Origin: Codonopsis lanceolata
Lineage: Eukaryota > Streptophyta > Magnoliopsida > Asterales > Campanulaceae
Assembly: GCA_013146195.2 (NCBI GenBank)
Contig: CM028378.1
Location: 41,700,925-41,764,924 of the forward strand
Reading direction: 5' to 3'
Length of the DNA: 64,000 nt
A program made the translations under genes and the position numbers. Under the pieces are notes generated by a model. It did not search any database and had not been told where the DNA came from. It worked only from the letters and a program-made list of their open reading frames with translations. Of this stretch, positions 54,061-64,000 are shown one piece after another; position 1 is the first letter of the stretch, and each line of letters starts with the position of its first letter.

Positions 54061-56110
54061 AACACACAAAGCCCAACTAACTACGGCTAACAAAAACTTT
54101 TTTTAAGTAATACGACTACAAGTACAATTATAATATAAACCACGGCTACAACAAGCCGGGAAAACAAAAGTTATTGAGCTACAACTCTAAAACTAAACAC
54201 GAGGCTCTACGGCCAAACGTCAAGTGTAATCATATATACACAAGCACGACGCTACACACCGACATCCAGTCCATGTCCTCACCAACTATGCAAAACATGC
54301 TCATCCAGGAGCTACCAACCAAAATATAACGGCTAAGTCGTGTAAACCTCGTCGATCTCACCAAAAACTCTTTGTCTGGCTGGGATCTAAGGAAAACAAA
54401 AGGAACGGGGAGAGTGATAAACTTAGTAAGTTATTATATGTGACTACATGACATGTATTCATGCAATAGTTCATAATCATCTCAATCAATCAAATATTAT
54501 TATATATATACGTGCATGCATCACGTTGGTCATGTTGTAATGCACATTGACCCAACGTAATTAAACACATAATCCAAGATATAAATCAACATGAGAGCTT
54601 TTCGTCTTGTCCTGCATCTCAAATTATGTAGTTGTGCTGCTGTTGTAATACACAGGCTAAATCGTGTCTAAACGGTAATAGTATCTAGAACTAATGACCT
54701 TGGGGCTCAACTAGGTCATTTTTTCCTAGTATATACCAAAATGTCTAGCTTACGGATGTTATGCGAATTGCTCTAACAAATGAGCTGCATCCTCACTATG
54801 GCCAATAATGAGGAAGTGACAAAGACCCGAAGTGATCATGAGATTTGACTTAAACACATGTGTCAATTGGACTAAATACAATGCAAAAGTAGATGTTTAC
54901 TTGTAACAAACACAACTTTCAAGTCCCAAAGTATGGGAGCTCAACACACATACAAACATAATCATTTGCTCTTAAATAAAACAACGAAGTATGTATTTCT
55001 TAACAATAAACACCAAGTCTTGTAATATTTCACATAGACTAATTTATACCAAAACATTCTCCAATATTGTAGGCACACAACATATCATTCATTATATTTT
55101 ATTGTCCCTAAGTTGACTTCGTTGAGTCATTTATACAATACTTATAATTTACGGGTACAACCGCAATTTGCGATAATCACTCTAAAACAATCTCACCAAT
55201 GTTTTCCCTCAACTTCACTTGGTTTGAATCCATCCAAACATGTCAACAAGTCCCATTTAAACACAATACCCATATAGAGTTCTTATACTCCTAAATTTAA
55301 CTCATAAGCATGAGAATTGTTTAACTAACATGTATATTAGTTATACATATAAAAGGGAAGGATGATAGTAACTTACTCTACCGAAGACTAACGAAGAAAA
55401 CACAGCAAATTGGTACACTCATGTTCTCCTTACTAGGCTCCAAGATTCTATGGTATCGAAATTGAAAATGGTGGATAAATCCTTCAACAATTAGGCTTCG
55501 AGCTCAAAATCCTCTCTTAATCTCCAATGGTGGCCGGCTAGATGAAGAAGGGAAAGTGTAGGATTTCTCCCACAAAGGGTTGTCTACAAGTTAAAGAGGT
55601 GTAGTGGAGGACCCCACCCTTGAGGTGGATGTAAATAATTGGAAGGGAAGAACGTGGATTAAGGTTAATCTTACTTCAAACTAACAAGGTAGTAAACCAC
55701 CTCAAATCCACTAAACTCAAGTTAAATGCCACTAAAACGAGTCAATATACTAGCCTATGTGGGTCCTCAAACCGAGCCAAAAGGTCAACCAAAACAATTG
55801 TTGGAAAAAAGACAAGGTGGTCGCGTTCACTAACACAAGGTGACCGCGTTCGAAAAATGATGCGGTCGCGTCACCAAACTAATGTGAGCGCGTTAAAAAA
55901 TTCGCCAACTCCCAGAAGGTTATGCGGTTGCGTCCATAGGGACCAAGCGACCACGTCTAAGCCTGTTCAAAAAAACCAAACTCTCAGTAAATTACACGGT
56001 CGCGTCCAAAACCACAAGGCGACTGCATTAAATTTGGTCCAAAAAGTCGGCCTCCAAGAAAATGACGCGGTCACGTCCTCCAAGGCAAGGTGATCGCATC
56101 TGCATTTGAA
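54061..56110 (-). other. LTR-like repeat region with GC-rich units
   Basis: No coding was recognised. The segment GGAACGGGGAGAGTGATAAACTTAGTAAG and the 55810-56110 repeats are of a kind I associate with plant gypsy LTR U3 sequence, on the minus strand. LTR ends were not located. Confidence 0.3.
55810..56110. repeat. GCGGTCGCGTC tandem units
   Basis: Four degenerate ~80-bp units, each with a pair such as ATGCGGTCGCGTC and AAGGTGACCGCGTT. GC-rich islands within AT-rich DNA. Confidence 0.7.
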
Positions 56111-56759
56111 CCAAAAGTCTAAAAAACTTATCAACATCAAAGCCAACATACCAAGTACTTAAAAGGTCTTAAACATGGACTTAACATATCCCAAAGTTTA
56201 TCAACACTACAATACCAACCATACACTTACCATTAACCATTGATGGCAAGTCCTAACTAGAACTTCCACATATACAAATACACAAAGGTACCACTTAGTA
56301 CCTTAACATCAACGAGGCTCAACCAACATAATTAACATAATTAACACAAATGGACTCCAAAGGTGTTTTTGCACAAGTCCAAACCACAATACTACCAATT
56401 TCTTATTAGAACTCAATAAACTATAACATTTAACATTTATCCCAAAAACAAAAGGCAAGTTATTACTTAAGCAAAACTTTAACAAATGCAAGTTTAACGA
56501 TTAACCAACTAGCTAATACTCATAAACTCATTAACAATAACATTTAACATTATTTGTTGTTCACTAGTTACAACTCAGGATCCAGCAGGTGCATAGTAAC
56601 CACCCAACACCCTAGATCGAATTGGCTTGCCGCCCACCAACCATGTCTTTTCGGGCGTAACCACCAGACTCGAACAATTCGAGCAGCCACAGTTTGTAAT
56701 CTTCGAAATGCAAGTGCGTCTCTAAAAAACCAAATGAAATATGAGCGTGATGAACATAT
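56111..56759. other. unassigned
   Basis: The minus strand 56812-56612 is open (WNRYVHHAHISFGFLE, LHFEDYKLWLLELFESGGYA) and could be an old coding remnant. I do not recognise it. Confidence 0.25.
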
Positions 56760-56972
56760 CGATTCCAATTTGTGAATCCAGATTTTCTATATTGGAAATC
56801 CAATTTGTGCATCGCGATTCAAATTGATGCACTATAATTGACAAATTGATACATCGCGATACGCTGGATTAGTAATCATTAGCGTGCCTATGGCTCATTA
56901 ATAGACTCTCTTTTCACCCCCCCCCCCCAGTGCAATTTTTGTTGAAAAAACATAAGAAATGGTTAAAACTTA
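56760..56972. mobile_element. family T right arm, truncated copy
   Basis: TGCATCGCGATTCAAATTGA, ACATCGCGATACGCTGG, GGCTCATTAATAGAC, then TTGTTGAAAAAACATAAG and GGTTAAAACTTAGGG. It abuts the left arm of T8. A run of 14 C lies at about 56918-56931. Confidence 0.55.
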
Positions 56973-57985
56973 GGGTAAAATTATGGTCGTCCCTTTTGCA
57001 AAGTTTTAACCCTTCTAGTCTACCGTTCTTTTTTTAATTGCAAAAGATCATTTTCGAAATAAATGTTCCTAAAATACCCGAAGTCAAAAAATGCAGAATT
57101 TTTTTTTCTTCTTCTCCCTTTTTCTTCTTTTTCTCCATCGCCGTTGAATTCGTTCGCCCAAAGTCGCAAAAAAACTATGAAGATGAAAGAGAGTGATGAG
57201 TTGGATGGTGAAGAAGAATTGTGGTTACTACTAACTGTTTCTTCATCACTCAAACTTTCTGCTCTTTTATTTATTTATATCATGTTGTTGTTGTTGTTGT
57301 TGTTGTTCTTCTTCTTCTTCTTCATTATTGTGTTTGTGTGATTCAAAATATATTTACTTATGTGTTTTCTGTTGTTATGCATGTAAACTGTTCGATAAAA
57401 TGTTTGAATAAATTTTTTTTCTTCGTTTTTTGACACCTTTTTTAAATCTGAATGCATCAATTTTGAATCACAATGCATTATTTGTGAATCGTGATGCGTT
57501 GATTTGTATTTGGGATGCATGAAAGATGCATATAAATTTGAATCATTTGTTGATTGTGTAGTGGAAAGAAGGTAAATAAATGTCTATTTTCGTAATGATT
57601 TTTGCATCGCAATGCGAAATTAGACTTGGTAAATAAAATTGAATTAGGTAATTAAATTTATTTTTACATCATAATGCGAAAATTGATGCATCGCGATGTA
57701 AAATTGGATTTGGTAAATAAAATTGAATTAGATAATTAAAATTGATGCATAACAATGCAAAAATTGATTTGGTAATTAAAATTGATGCATCGAGATAACT
57801 TTTCGTAACGCATCCCAAACTCATTAAGGATATCTTAGTCATTTTACCTCTAAAAGTGAGTTTTTGCAGTTGAAAAAAAAATACAAGACTGGAGCGATTG
57901 AAATCTTGGGAAAGGAGACAAGCCCGTAATTTTTCCTAAAACTTATGAAATGAGACTGGCCCGCAATTTCTCCTCCAAACATCCA
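56973..57985. mobile_element. family T element T8
   Basis: Left arm GGGTAAAATTATGGTCGTCC, AAAGTTTTAACCC, GCAAAAGATCATTTTCG. Interior, complemented, equals that of T5/T6: (TTG)n(TTC)n, ATGCGTTGATTTG, GGGATGCATGAAAGATGCAT. Right arm: CTCATTAAGGATATCTTAGT, GGAGACAAGCCCGTAATTTT (first terminus at 57937) and GAGACTGGCCCGCAATTTCT (second, ending about 57975). Confidence 0.75.
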
Positions 57986-58100
57986 CCATTATATTGATAG
58001 TTTCATACTCATTTTGGGTTGGCTGGGTTGGCCTCCTTTAAGATGGGGTTTGATGAGGCTTGGGATTTTGACCTTTGTGCGATCTCATATGCATGGTTCT

Positions 58101-58517
58101 AAGAGCATCTCCAATGTTATATATTTTTACACAACTTAACTGGGTCTCACTGTCACCTATACATTTTTATCTTCTTACCCACTTAAGAATATATATTCTC
58201 ATTGTATAATCTTCTTACACAACTTCTTACACAAAAAAAAATTAAATTTAACACCATCTACTAAAAACAAAACCCTTCAACCCCCCACACACACACACAC
58301 CACAAGTGGCCGTCCACTTTCTTCCTCTCTCTCTCTCTCTCTCTCTGACAGCCCCCCTCCCCTAAACCCCTCAGACTCCATTCCCCAAGACCAACTTCCT
58401 ATTTAGGAAGTGAAATCAATTTCTCTCCTAGTTGTCTATATCTCTCTCCTAGTTGGCATTATCTTCACACTTCTCCAAGCAATAAGAAGTGAAAAAGATA
58501 ACATTGGTGATGCTCTT
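58101..58517. mobile_element. MITE with AAGAGCATC inverted repeats
   Basis: AAGAGCATCTCCAATGTTA at the left and its near-complement TAACATTGGTGATGCTCTT at the right. This GAGCATCTCCAA end is common in plant MITEs. The target duplication is unclear. CT and AC microsatellites lie inside. Confidence 0.7.
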
Positions 58518-58703
58518 AGCTTCTTATTTAGGAAGTTGAATTTTTTCTCTTTCCTAAGTGTGTCACCTAAGAAGTCTACAATGGTGAGCAAAGTATTAAC
58601 TTCTTAATTAGAAGTTAATTAGAAGTCTACAATGGAAAAGCCCTAACAAGGTTATCTGAATAAAAGCTTGTTAAGTAAGGCAATTGGATCTTAGTAAAAT
58701 TTT

Positions 58704-59000
58704 GGGTAAAATTCTGGTCGGTCTGTTTTTCAAAGTTTGTAACCCCAAAAGTCTATCGTTCTTTTTTTCAATCGCAAAAGTCTATTTTTTGAAATATTGT
58801 TTCGAAAATGTCATCGTCTCTTTCAATATCTCCAGCAAACACATTAGATTCGAAAGCAGAGGAAAAAGATGGAAGAAAAAGAAGGTGAATGACATGATTT
58901 GGTTCTTTATGATTTTGTATCACGGTGAAAAAAATATTGGATTAATATATTACAGTTCAAACATTGATATATCACGATTCAAATAATAATATATCGCAGT
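58704..59000. mobile_element. family T element T9, left half
   Basis: GGGTAAAATTCTGGTCGGTC, CAAAGTTTGTAACCCC, then ATATCACGATTCAAAT units. It is cut at 59000 by the hAT end. The right half was not found to the right of the hAT. Confidence 0.6.
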
Positions 59001-61850
59001 TAGAGCTGTCAACTGGGCCAGTCTAGCCCGATTCCACCGGGTTTGGCTTAGCAACGGGCCGGACTGGGACTCAAAAACATCAAGCCCAGCCCATACCTAC
59101 TCCGGGCCTATGGGCCACAAAAAATATCTATTTTGATATAAAACAATGCACAAATTAGCTAAAAATTTATGTTTATGAATTTGTTTAGGGTGTTGATGGA
59201 TCAACTGTAGTAAATTAGTAATTAATGTCTGTTGATTAAAAATTTAAAAGTATAAATACACAAATCCTCATTAGCAGCCAAGTAACAACACAACATAGTA
59301 ATCATTAATCAAGTCCAACCCTCCAAACAAAAAAATAACAACTGTCTGCTCAGTGCCCATTGATCATGCATTTATGCTGCTGATAAAAGTTGTTAAATAA
59401 ATTAAGCATGCATCCAAATTCCAAAGCACTCACAAGTCCATAATTTATCGAACACAAATAGTCTTAAAGTAAATAGTTTTTCATTCATTCATCAATCTTC
59501 AATCAACATCAAGAACAATAATATCTTCCTTTGACAATTATATCTCTTCAACGTCTTGTGCAATTAAATCTGCAAGAAAAAATATAAATAAATAAATACG
59601 GAAGAAAAGTAAAATCATTAAATCAATAACGAAAATTAAATATAAATTACCGAAAGGTTCTTGGAATCCATGCAACCAACTGCTAGTACAAATGATGACT
59701 TGCACATTCTCAAGAAGTAAGCAACTTATATACTTGTGCAGGATACAACCACCAATACTAAATATTGATTTTGAAGCCACTGTTATGATTGGAATGCTTA
59801 AAATGTCACAAGCCATAATCGCAAGTTGAGGGAATTAATCCTTATTCATTCTCCAATATTCAAGCACATTTACATATTTAACGATGCATGCTTCTTCCAA
59901 GTAAATATCAAGTTGAGACTTGTTTTGACTTGAATTCTGAAGCCTCAATTCTTGTTTATACTCCTAAAATTAAACGAAGACATAATATAGACAATACATA
60001 AATTAAATGAGAACGTTAGATACTTATATGTTTGGATAAAACATTAAAATAATAATAAAGACCAAATGTAAAATATATAACTCAAACTTACATTAATAAT
60101 GACGTTCATAGATAATGAGCTTGATCCACTTGCCATTGAATATGATTGAAAACGAAAACCCTCTCTTGATGAGTTACGAGTAGTCTCAATCTCAATGGAG
60201 TAGTCTCAGTCTCAATGGCTTTATATTCACCATAAAGCTTATATAAAGTCTCCTTTACCCTATTCACCTTCTCTTCATAATCAAGTGGGTAAAGCCTTTT
60301 ATAGTAACAATTTAAAAAATTCAACTTTCTCCTTTGGTCAAGAACACACCCAAGTGCAAGATAACCAATACTTATCAAATTTGCTCTTCATCCTTAATGC
60401 CATATCGCTAATCACCTCATCTTCACGTGAAAGGTTTTAATTCAGTTTCATTTGAATGCTTGCAACTTGCATGAAATACAAGTTTGAAATGGGGTAAAAC
60501 GATCTAGATACGAAGTTTGTAATGTGATAAAATGGAGACAAGAAAGCACACATCCTCTCTGCTCTTTCCCACTCTTCATTAGATGGACGTAACTTATAAT
60601 TTCTATTATCATTGTAGCTCTATTGAGTGAATGCATGACGATATTTAATAGCACTTTCAAGCATCATATATGTAGTATTCCATCTAGTTGCCACATCCAA
60701 CCTCAAGAAACTACCACCAACATTACTCAAGTGCACTTCTTCAATGCATGCTTGAAATTGTTGCAATTTCCCCTCTGAATTCCTCACATACTTGACACTT
60801 TCTCTAATTTTTTCCTAGGCCTTACTCGTCGTCTTCAAACCTTCTTGAACAATAATATTTAAGATATGTGCACAACACCTAACATGAAAAAACTCTCTTT
60901 TACATAACAAATTAAGCATGCCTTTCAAAATTTTAACCATGCTATCATTGGAAGAGACATTGTCCAATGTGATAGAAAATATATTGGATTCTATCCTCCA
61001 ATCCTTAAGGACTCCAATTATCTTGCTTGATAATTACTATACACAAAATAAAAGTAATTTACTATTTAACTTCCAATTTTCATCGATATAATGAGCGATC
61101 ATATAGCCTTGTATAATGAGCGGTCATAGTCTCATATAGTCTTGTATAGTCACGGCAGTCAATCACAAACACACCCTTACAATCAGCATTGGTAGTGTTT
61201 CTACTAACAAGCTTAAATTCAAGAATAAAAAGTTTAAGCAAACCATTAAACCCCTCATACTCGGCAAATCTAAATGGAAGGTCATGCCTAATAATCAATT
61301 TAGCCAGTGCATCTCAATAGACCTTACTATCAAACTTCCACTTCTTTAATAATGTAGTTTGGTTATTCAACAAAGAACTTACATCAAGCATCTGTGAATT
61401 CTTATAATACTTAGTAACCATGACGTCTTAAATGACTAGTGCCCGAATCAGTATTACAAGTATATTTAGTTTTGCAACGTAAGCATTCACATTTCTCGAC
61501 TCCATCTACTATGCCAAGTTGTTGAAAATAATCTCACACATCAAACTTCTGTTTTTTACTCTTTTTTTATCAGCAACATCTTCACTAGTACACTGTCAAA
61601 TCTCTTCCCCCTAGTTACCCTCTTACTAACAGTAGAAAGCATTAGTACCTGAAGTATTAGTCTTAGGAGCAGACGGAGGAGGAGAATCCAGCATTTCCAA
61701 GACATCACACTCATTTATATCCTCCAAATTTTGATCTGAGAAAGAGAGATATATATAAAAAAAATGAGTATATTTATTAGAGGATAAAATTATATGTAAT
61801 AGTGGTAAATAAAACAATAGACAAAAAAATACTTCTTTTTCAATCAACGA
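59001..61850 (-). mobile_element. hAT transposon, decayed, 3' end at 59001
   Basis: The terminus TAGAGCTGTCAACTGGGCC is typical of hAT inverted repeats. The transposase gene runs on the minus strand towards it. The matching end to the right was not found, so the 5' limit is a minimum set by coding similarity. Confidence 0.75.
59530..61850 (-). pseudogene. hAT (Ac-type) transposase pseudogene
   Basis: From 5' to 3' on the minus strand: an acidic first segment (NECDVLEMLDSPPPSAPK, about 61725); a BED zinc finger CECLRCKTKYTC with TSHLRRHGY (about 61495-61420); ESVKYVRNSEGKLQQF; LRLDVATRWNTTYMMLESAI (about 60705-60650); a DUF4413-like block LNFLNCYYKRLYPLDYEEKV; and the dimerisation domain MACDILSIPIITVASKSIFS with SWLHGFQEP (59816-59660). 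The TRWN motif and hATC domain identify an Ac/RICESLEEPER-type transposase. Stops and frameshifts are scattered, and intron-like gaps lie near 59950 and 61050. Nonfunctional. Confidence 0.85.
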
Positions 61851-63319
61851 ATAGCCGAATACAAGCGTAAGCCAAGAAATGATGGGGTGGACATGTATCG
61901 ATATAAGTATAACTCAGATTGCTTTTACAGATTTTGATAAACACTAACAATATTTAGTTTCCACATAACATAATTAAGGCTAAATTTGACATCACTCATA
62001 AAAGCAATCAATTAAACGATTAAAGAAACACCATATTATATTATAAATTGATCAAAGGCTATGGAAACATGAATATCATCAAAATAAAATTTGCTATTAA
62101 AAATGCAAGAATTAACCTCAGTCAGTCAGTTGTATACTTGTATGCTCAGTCGCAGTCAGGCTGCAAAATGAAAATGATAAAATATTTACACCACATGTTT
62201 CTCATCTTTTCTATTTCTATTTCCAGAGCAATGATCCCTATCTTTCAGAAGAAAAAACAGAAATAGATTGCAGCAAATATATGTAATTTAAGTTGGGGAA
62301 ACGGGAATGGCCGAATGGGGAAATAATATTCAGAGAAAAAGATGAATATCACTATACCAGGAAATTGACACATAAATCATACTAAATTGTTCGGAAACGA
62401 GAGTGAGACTGTGAGCAAGAGAGAGAGAGTACCTTGGGTGGAGTCGTGTCGATGCGAGTGAGGAGGTTACCATGTGGGCCTGTGATGTGAGTCGGAATAG
62501 TCGGTGACTACTGATTGTGCTAGTGTGATGTCGACTGTTGCTGTGGAGATGATATGGAAGGAATGATGAGTGCCGAGTACTGAAGAGGCGACGACTCGCC
62601 GGCGGATGGGTCTCGGCGAGAAGAGAGATTTCGATTTTGAGTCTTTTGAAGGAATAGAACTGGAACGGCAAGAACGGAGAACCCGAAGAGAGAAAGAGAT
62701 CGAGTGGGTTTTGAATTTTGATTTTGATAGGTTTTGTTTTTTACTCTTAGTCTTTTAATTTTTCAATTTCATTTTGGGAGGGGATATTCACACCCCAAAA
62801 CACTATCTCTACACCCCATTAATCTCTACACCCCATTAATTTATCACATTTATATAAACACCCCACCTAATTTCCTATTTTACCCTTTTTTATTCAAAAA
62901 CAATTAATAACCACCAACCCAATTAATTACTAACTTACCTATTGTAACCAACCAATTTACAACACTGCCACCCCTCCCATTTGTATATACGGGTTGGCGC
63001 TCCTCCTCTCCCGCAAAACCCCTTGTCTTCTTCCTCCATGCGAGCAACTGCTTGTGCAGTACTCTCATTCCAGGATCAAGCAACATACAACAAGAGTTTA
63101 ACCATAGCAAGAGTTCAAGCAACACTCACTCTTTCATTAAGTGTTCAAGCAACATACTACAATGTCTTCAAGCATAGGTATGAATTTTCATTCTCCTCAT
63201 ACACTTGAATACTAGGTCTATGTCAAATTTAAGTGTCAATAATAATGTAGGTTTTTTTTCATTAATGATTTTTGGATTGCAATTGTTAAAAAATAGCAAA
63301 AAAATTGAAAACCCGAACA
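61851..63319. other. unassigned region
   Basis: It may include the 5' part of the hAT. At 62400-62720 there is GC-richer, purine-rich sequence that looks like a plant 5' UTR/first exon, but no protein was recognised. Direct repeats CTACACCCCATTAAT occur at 62812-62845. An open stretch at 63000-63200 (MRATACAVLSFQDQAT) was not identified. Confidence 0.3.
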
Positions 63320-63560
63320 TGCTCGGACTGGTTAGATGAACACCATTTGTGGTGTTCGACCAAGATTAACCGAACAAGCTTTTAAGACTGCTGTTCGACT
63401 AAGACTGGCCGAACTCGTGGCTTATTGTTCGACTAAGTCGACGCTCACTTTCGACTCATCCCTGGCCGAATTTATAGTCTGTCATTCATCTCAACCTGGC
63501 CGAACAGACTATGATCTGTTCATCTCAGCCTGGCCGAACAGTCTATGATCAACACTTTTC
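63320..63560. repeat. TGGCCGAAC minisatellite
   Basis: About seven degenerate units of 30-40 bp with TTCGACTAAG or CATCTCAGCC followed by CTGGCCGAACA; the last two (63495-63555) are nearly identical. No gene. Confidence 0.7.
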
Positions 63561-63729
63561 AGACTTTGATTTTGTTTTATTGGTACTATAACCTTAATTA
63601 TGATTTATTTTGTTTCGTGTTTACAGGAAAATTGTTTAAAAACGTTTATACAAGGAAAAAGGTGACGGATCCGCTAGAAAGAAATGGAACGCGCACGCCA
63701 ACAAGACACGACGCGAGCGGGAAGATGAA

Positions 63730-64000
63730 GACGAGCATGGGCGGGCGAGTTTTGAGCCTCGATTGGGCGGGCGCACTTTTGAGCCTCGATTGAGCAGGGC
63801 ATACTTTTGAGCCTCGATTGAGTATGAGCATGGACGGGGGCATACTTTTGAGCCTCAGCCAGACTTTTGAGTATGAGCATGGACGGGCATACTTTTGAGC
63901 CTCAGCCAGACTTTTGAGTATGAGCATGGGCAGGGGTTTGAGCATGAGCATGGGCAGGGGTTTGAGCATGAGCATGAGCATGAGCAGGGCAGGGGCAGTT
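63730..64000. repeat. GAGTATGAGCATGG minisatellite, open at right edge
   Basis: Units of about 40-60 bp combining ACTTTTGAGCCTCGATTGAG, ACTTTTGAGCCTCAGCCAG and TATGAGCATGGGCAGGGG. GC-rich and still repeating at base 64000. Confidence 0.8.

Noticed and set aside
57063..57433. membrane protein with Leu/Phe runs
   Set aside because: The hydrophobic run is a TTG/TTC microsatellite inside family T element T8.

Overview
This is plant nuclear DNA, most likely from a eudicot. It is AT-rich and almost entirely made of transposable elements. The one clearly intact ordinary gene has nine exons with canonical GT/AG introns. The window also holds Ty1/copia and Ty3/gypsy LTR retrotransposons, a LINE tail, SINEs, Stowaway and Tourist MITEs, Helitron ends, hAT coding sequence and several gene-capturing Mutator-like elements (MULEs). 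No bacterial, organellar, rRNA or CRISPR feature was seen.

Layout. 1-3404: 5' part of a decayed copia element on the minus strand, with a 213-bp LTR. 3940-4128: a small cysteine-rich single-exon gene. 4576-23762: a dense array of one MULE-like terminal-inverted-repeat family (called family T here) whose copies abut each other. Their interiors are short arrays of palindromic motifs such as TCGCGA. Inside the array lie fused exon fragments of a VAMP72 SNARE and an SKU5-like multicopper oxidase, a hairpin minisatellite, a Helitron-like block, a LINE 3' end, and a 3.02-kb tandem duplication containing head-to-tail Helitrons. 23817-24308: a SINE with target duplication and a Stowaway MITE. 24531-28735: a probable Pack-MULE with a YIP1-domain fragment, interrupted by a gypsy solo LTR and a TRIM. 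28886-29510: a GTGTCACTTTT minisatellite.

31061-34072: an intact branched-chain aminotransferase gene (385 codons before the stop), the main functional gene here. 36197-37781: a Pack-MULE carrying a PPR gene fragment together with an inverted copy of part of it. 39595-40886: a Stowaway MITE and another family T copy. 41222-46440: a degraded Tat-type gypsy element (LTR end, primer site, gag) into which a Pack-MULE carrying a receptor-like cytoplasmic kinase fragment has inserted. 46452-46736: a Tourist MITE. 47934-53848: a young copia element that has lost most of pol and continues into a second primer site and gag start. 53849-56110: gypsy LTR sequence and an LTR-like region with GC-rich repeats. 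56760-59000: more family T copies and a MITE. 59001-61850: a decayed hAT transposase gene on the minus strand. 62000-64000: unassigned sequence with two minisatellites.

Two genes look functional: the aminotransferase and the small cysteine-rich protein. The other host-like coding pieces (VAMP72, SKU5-like, YIP1, PPR, RLCK) are broken and sit within or beside inverted-repeat elements, so they are best read as transduplicated fragments. The best candidates for something undescribed are family T (abutting copies, doubled right ends, interchangeable palindromic interiors) and the PPR Pack-MULE, which could make double-stranded RNA.
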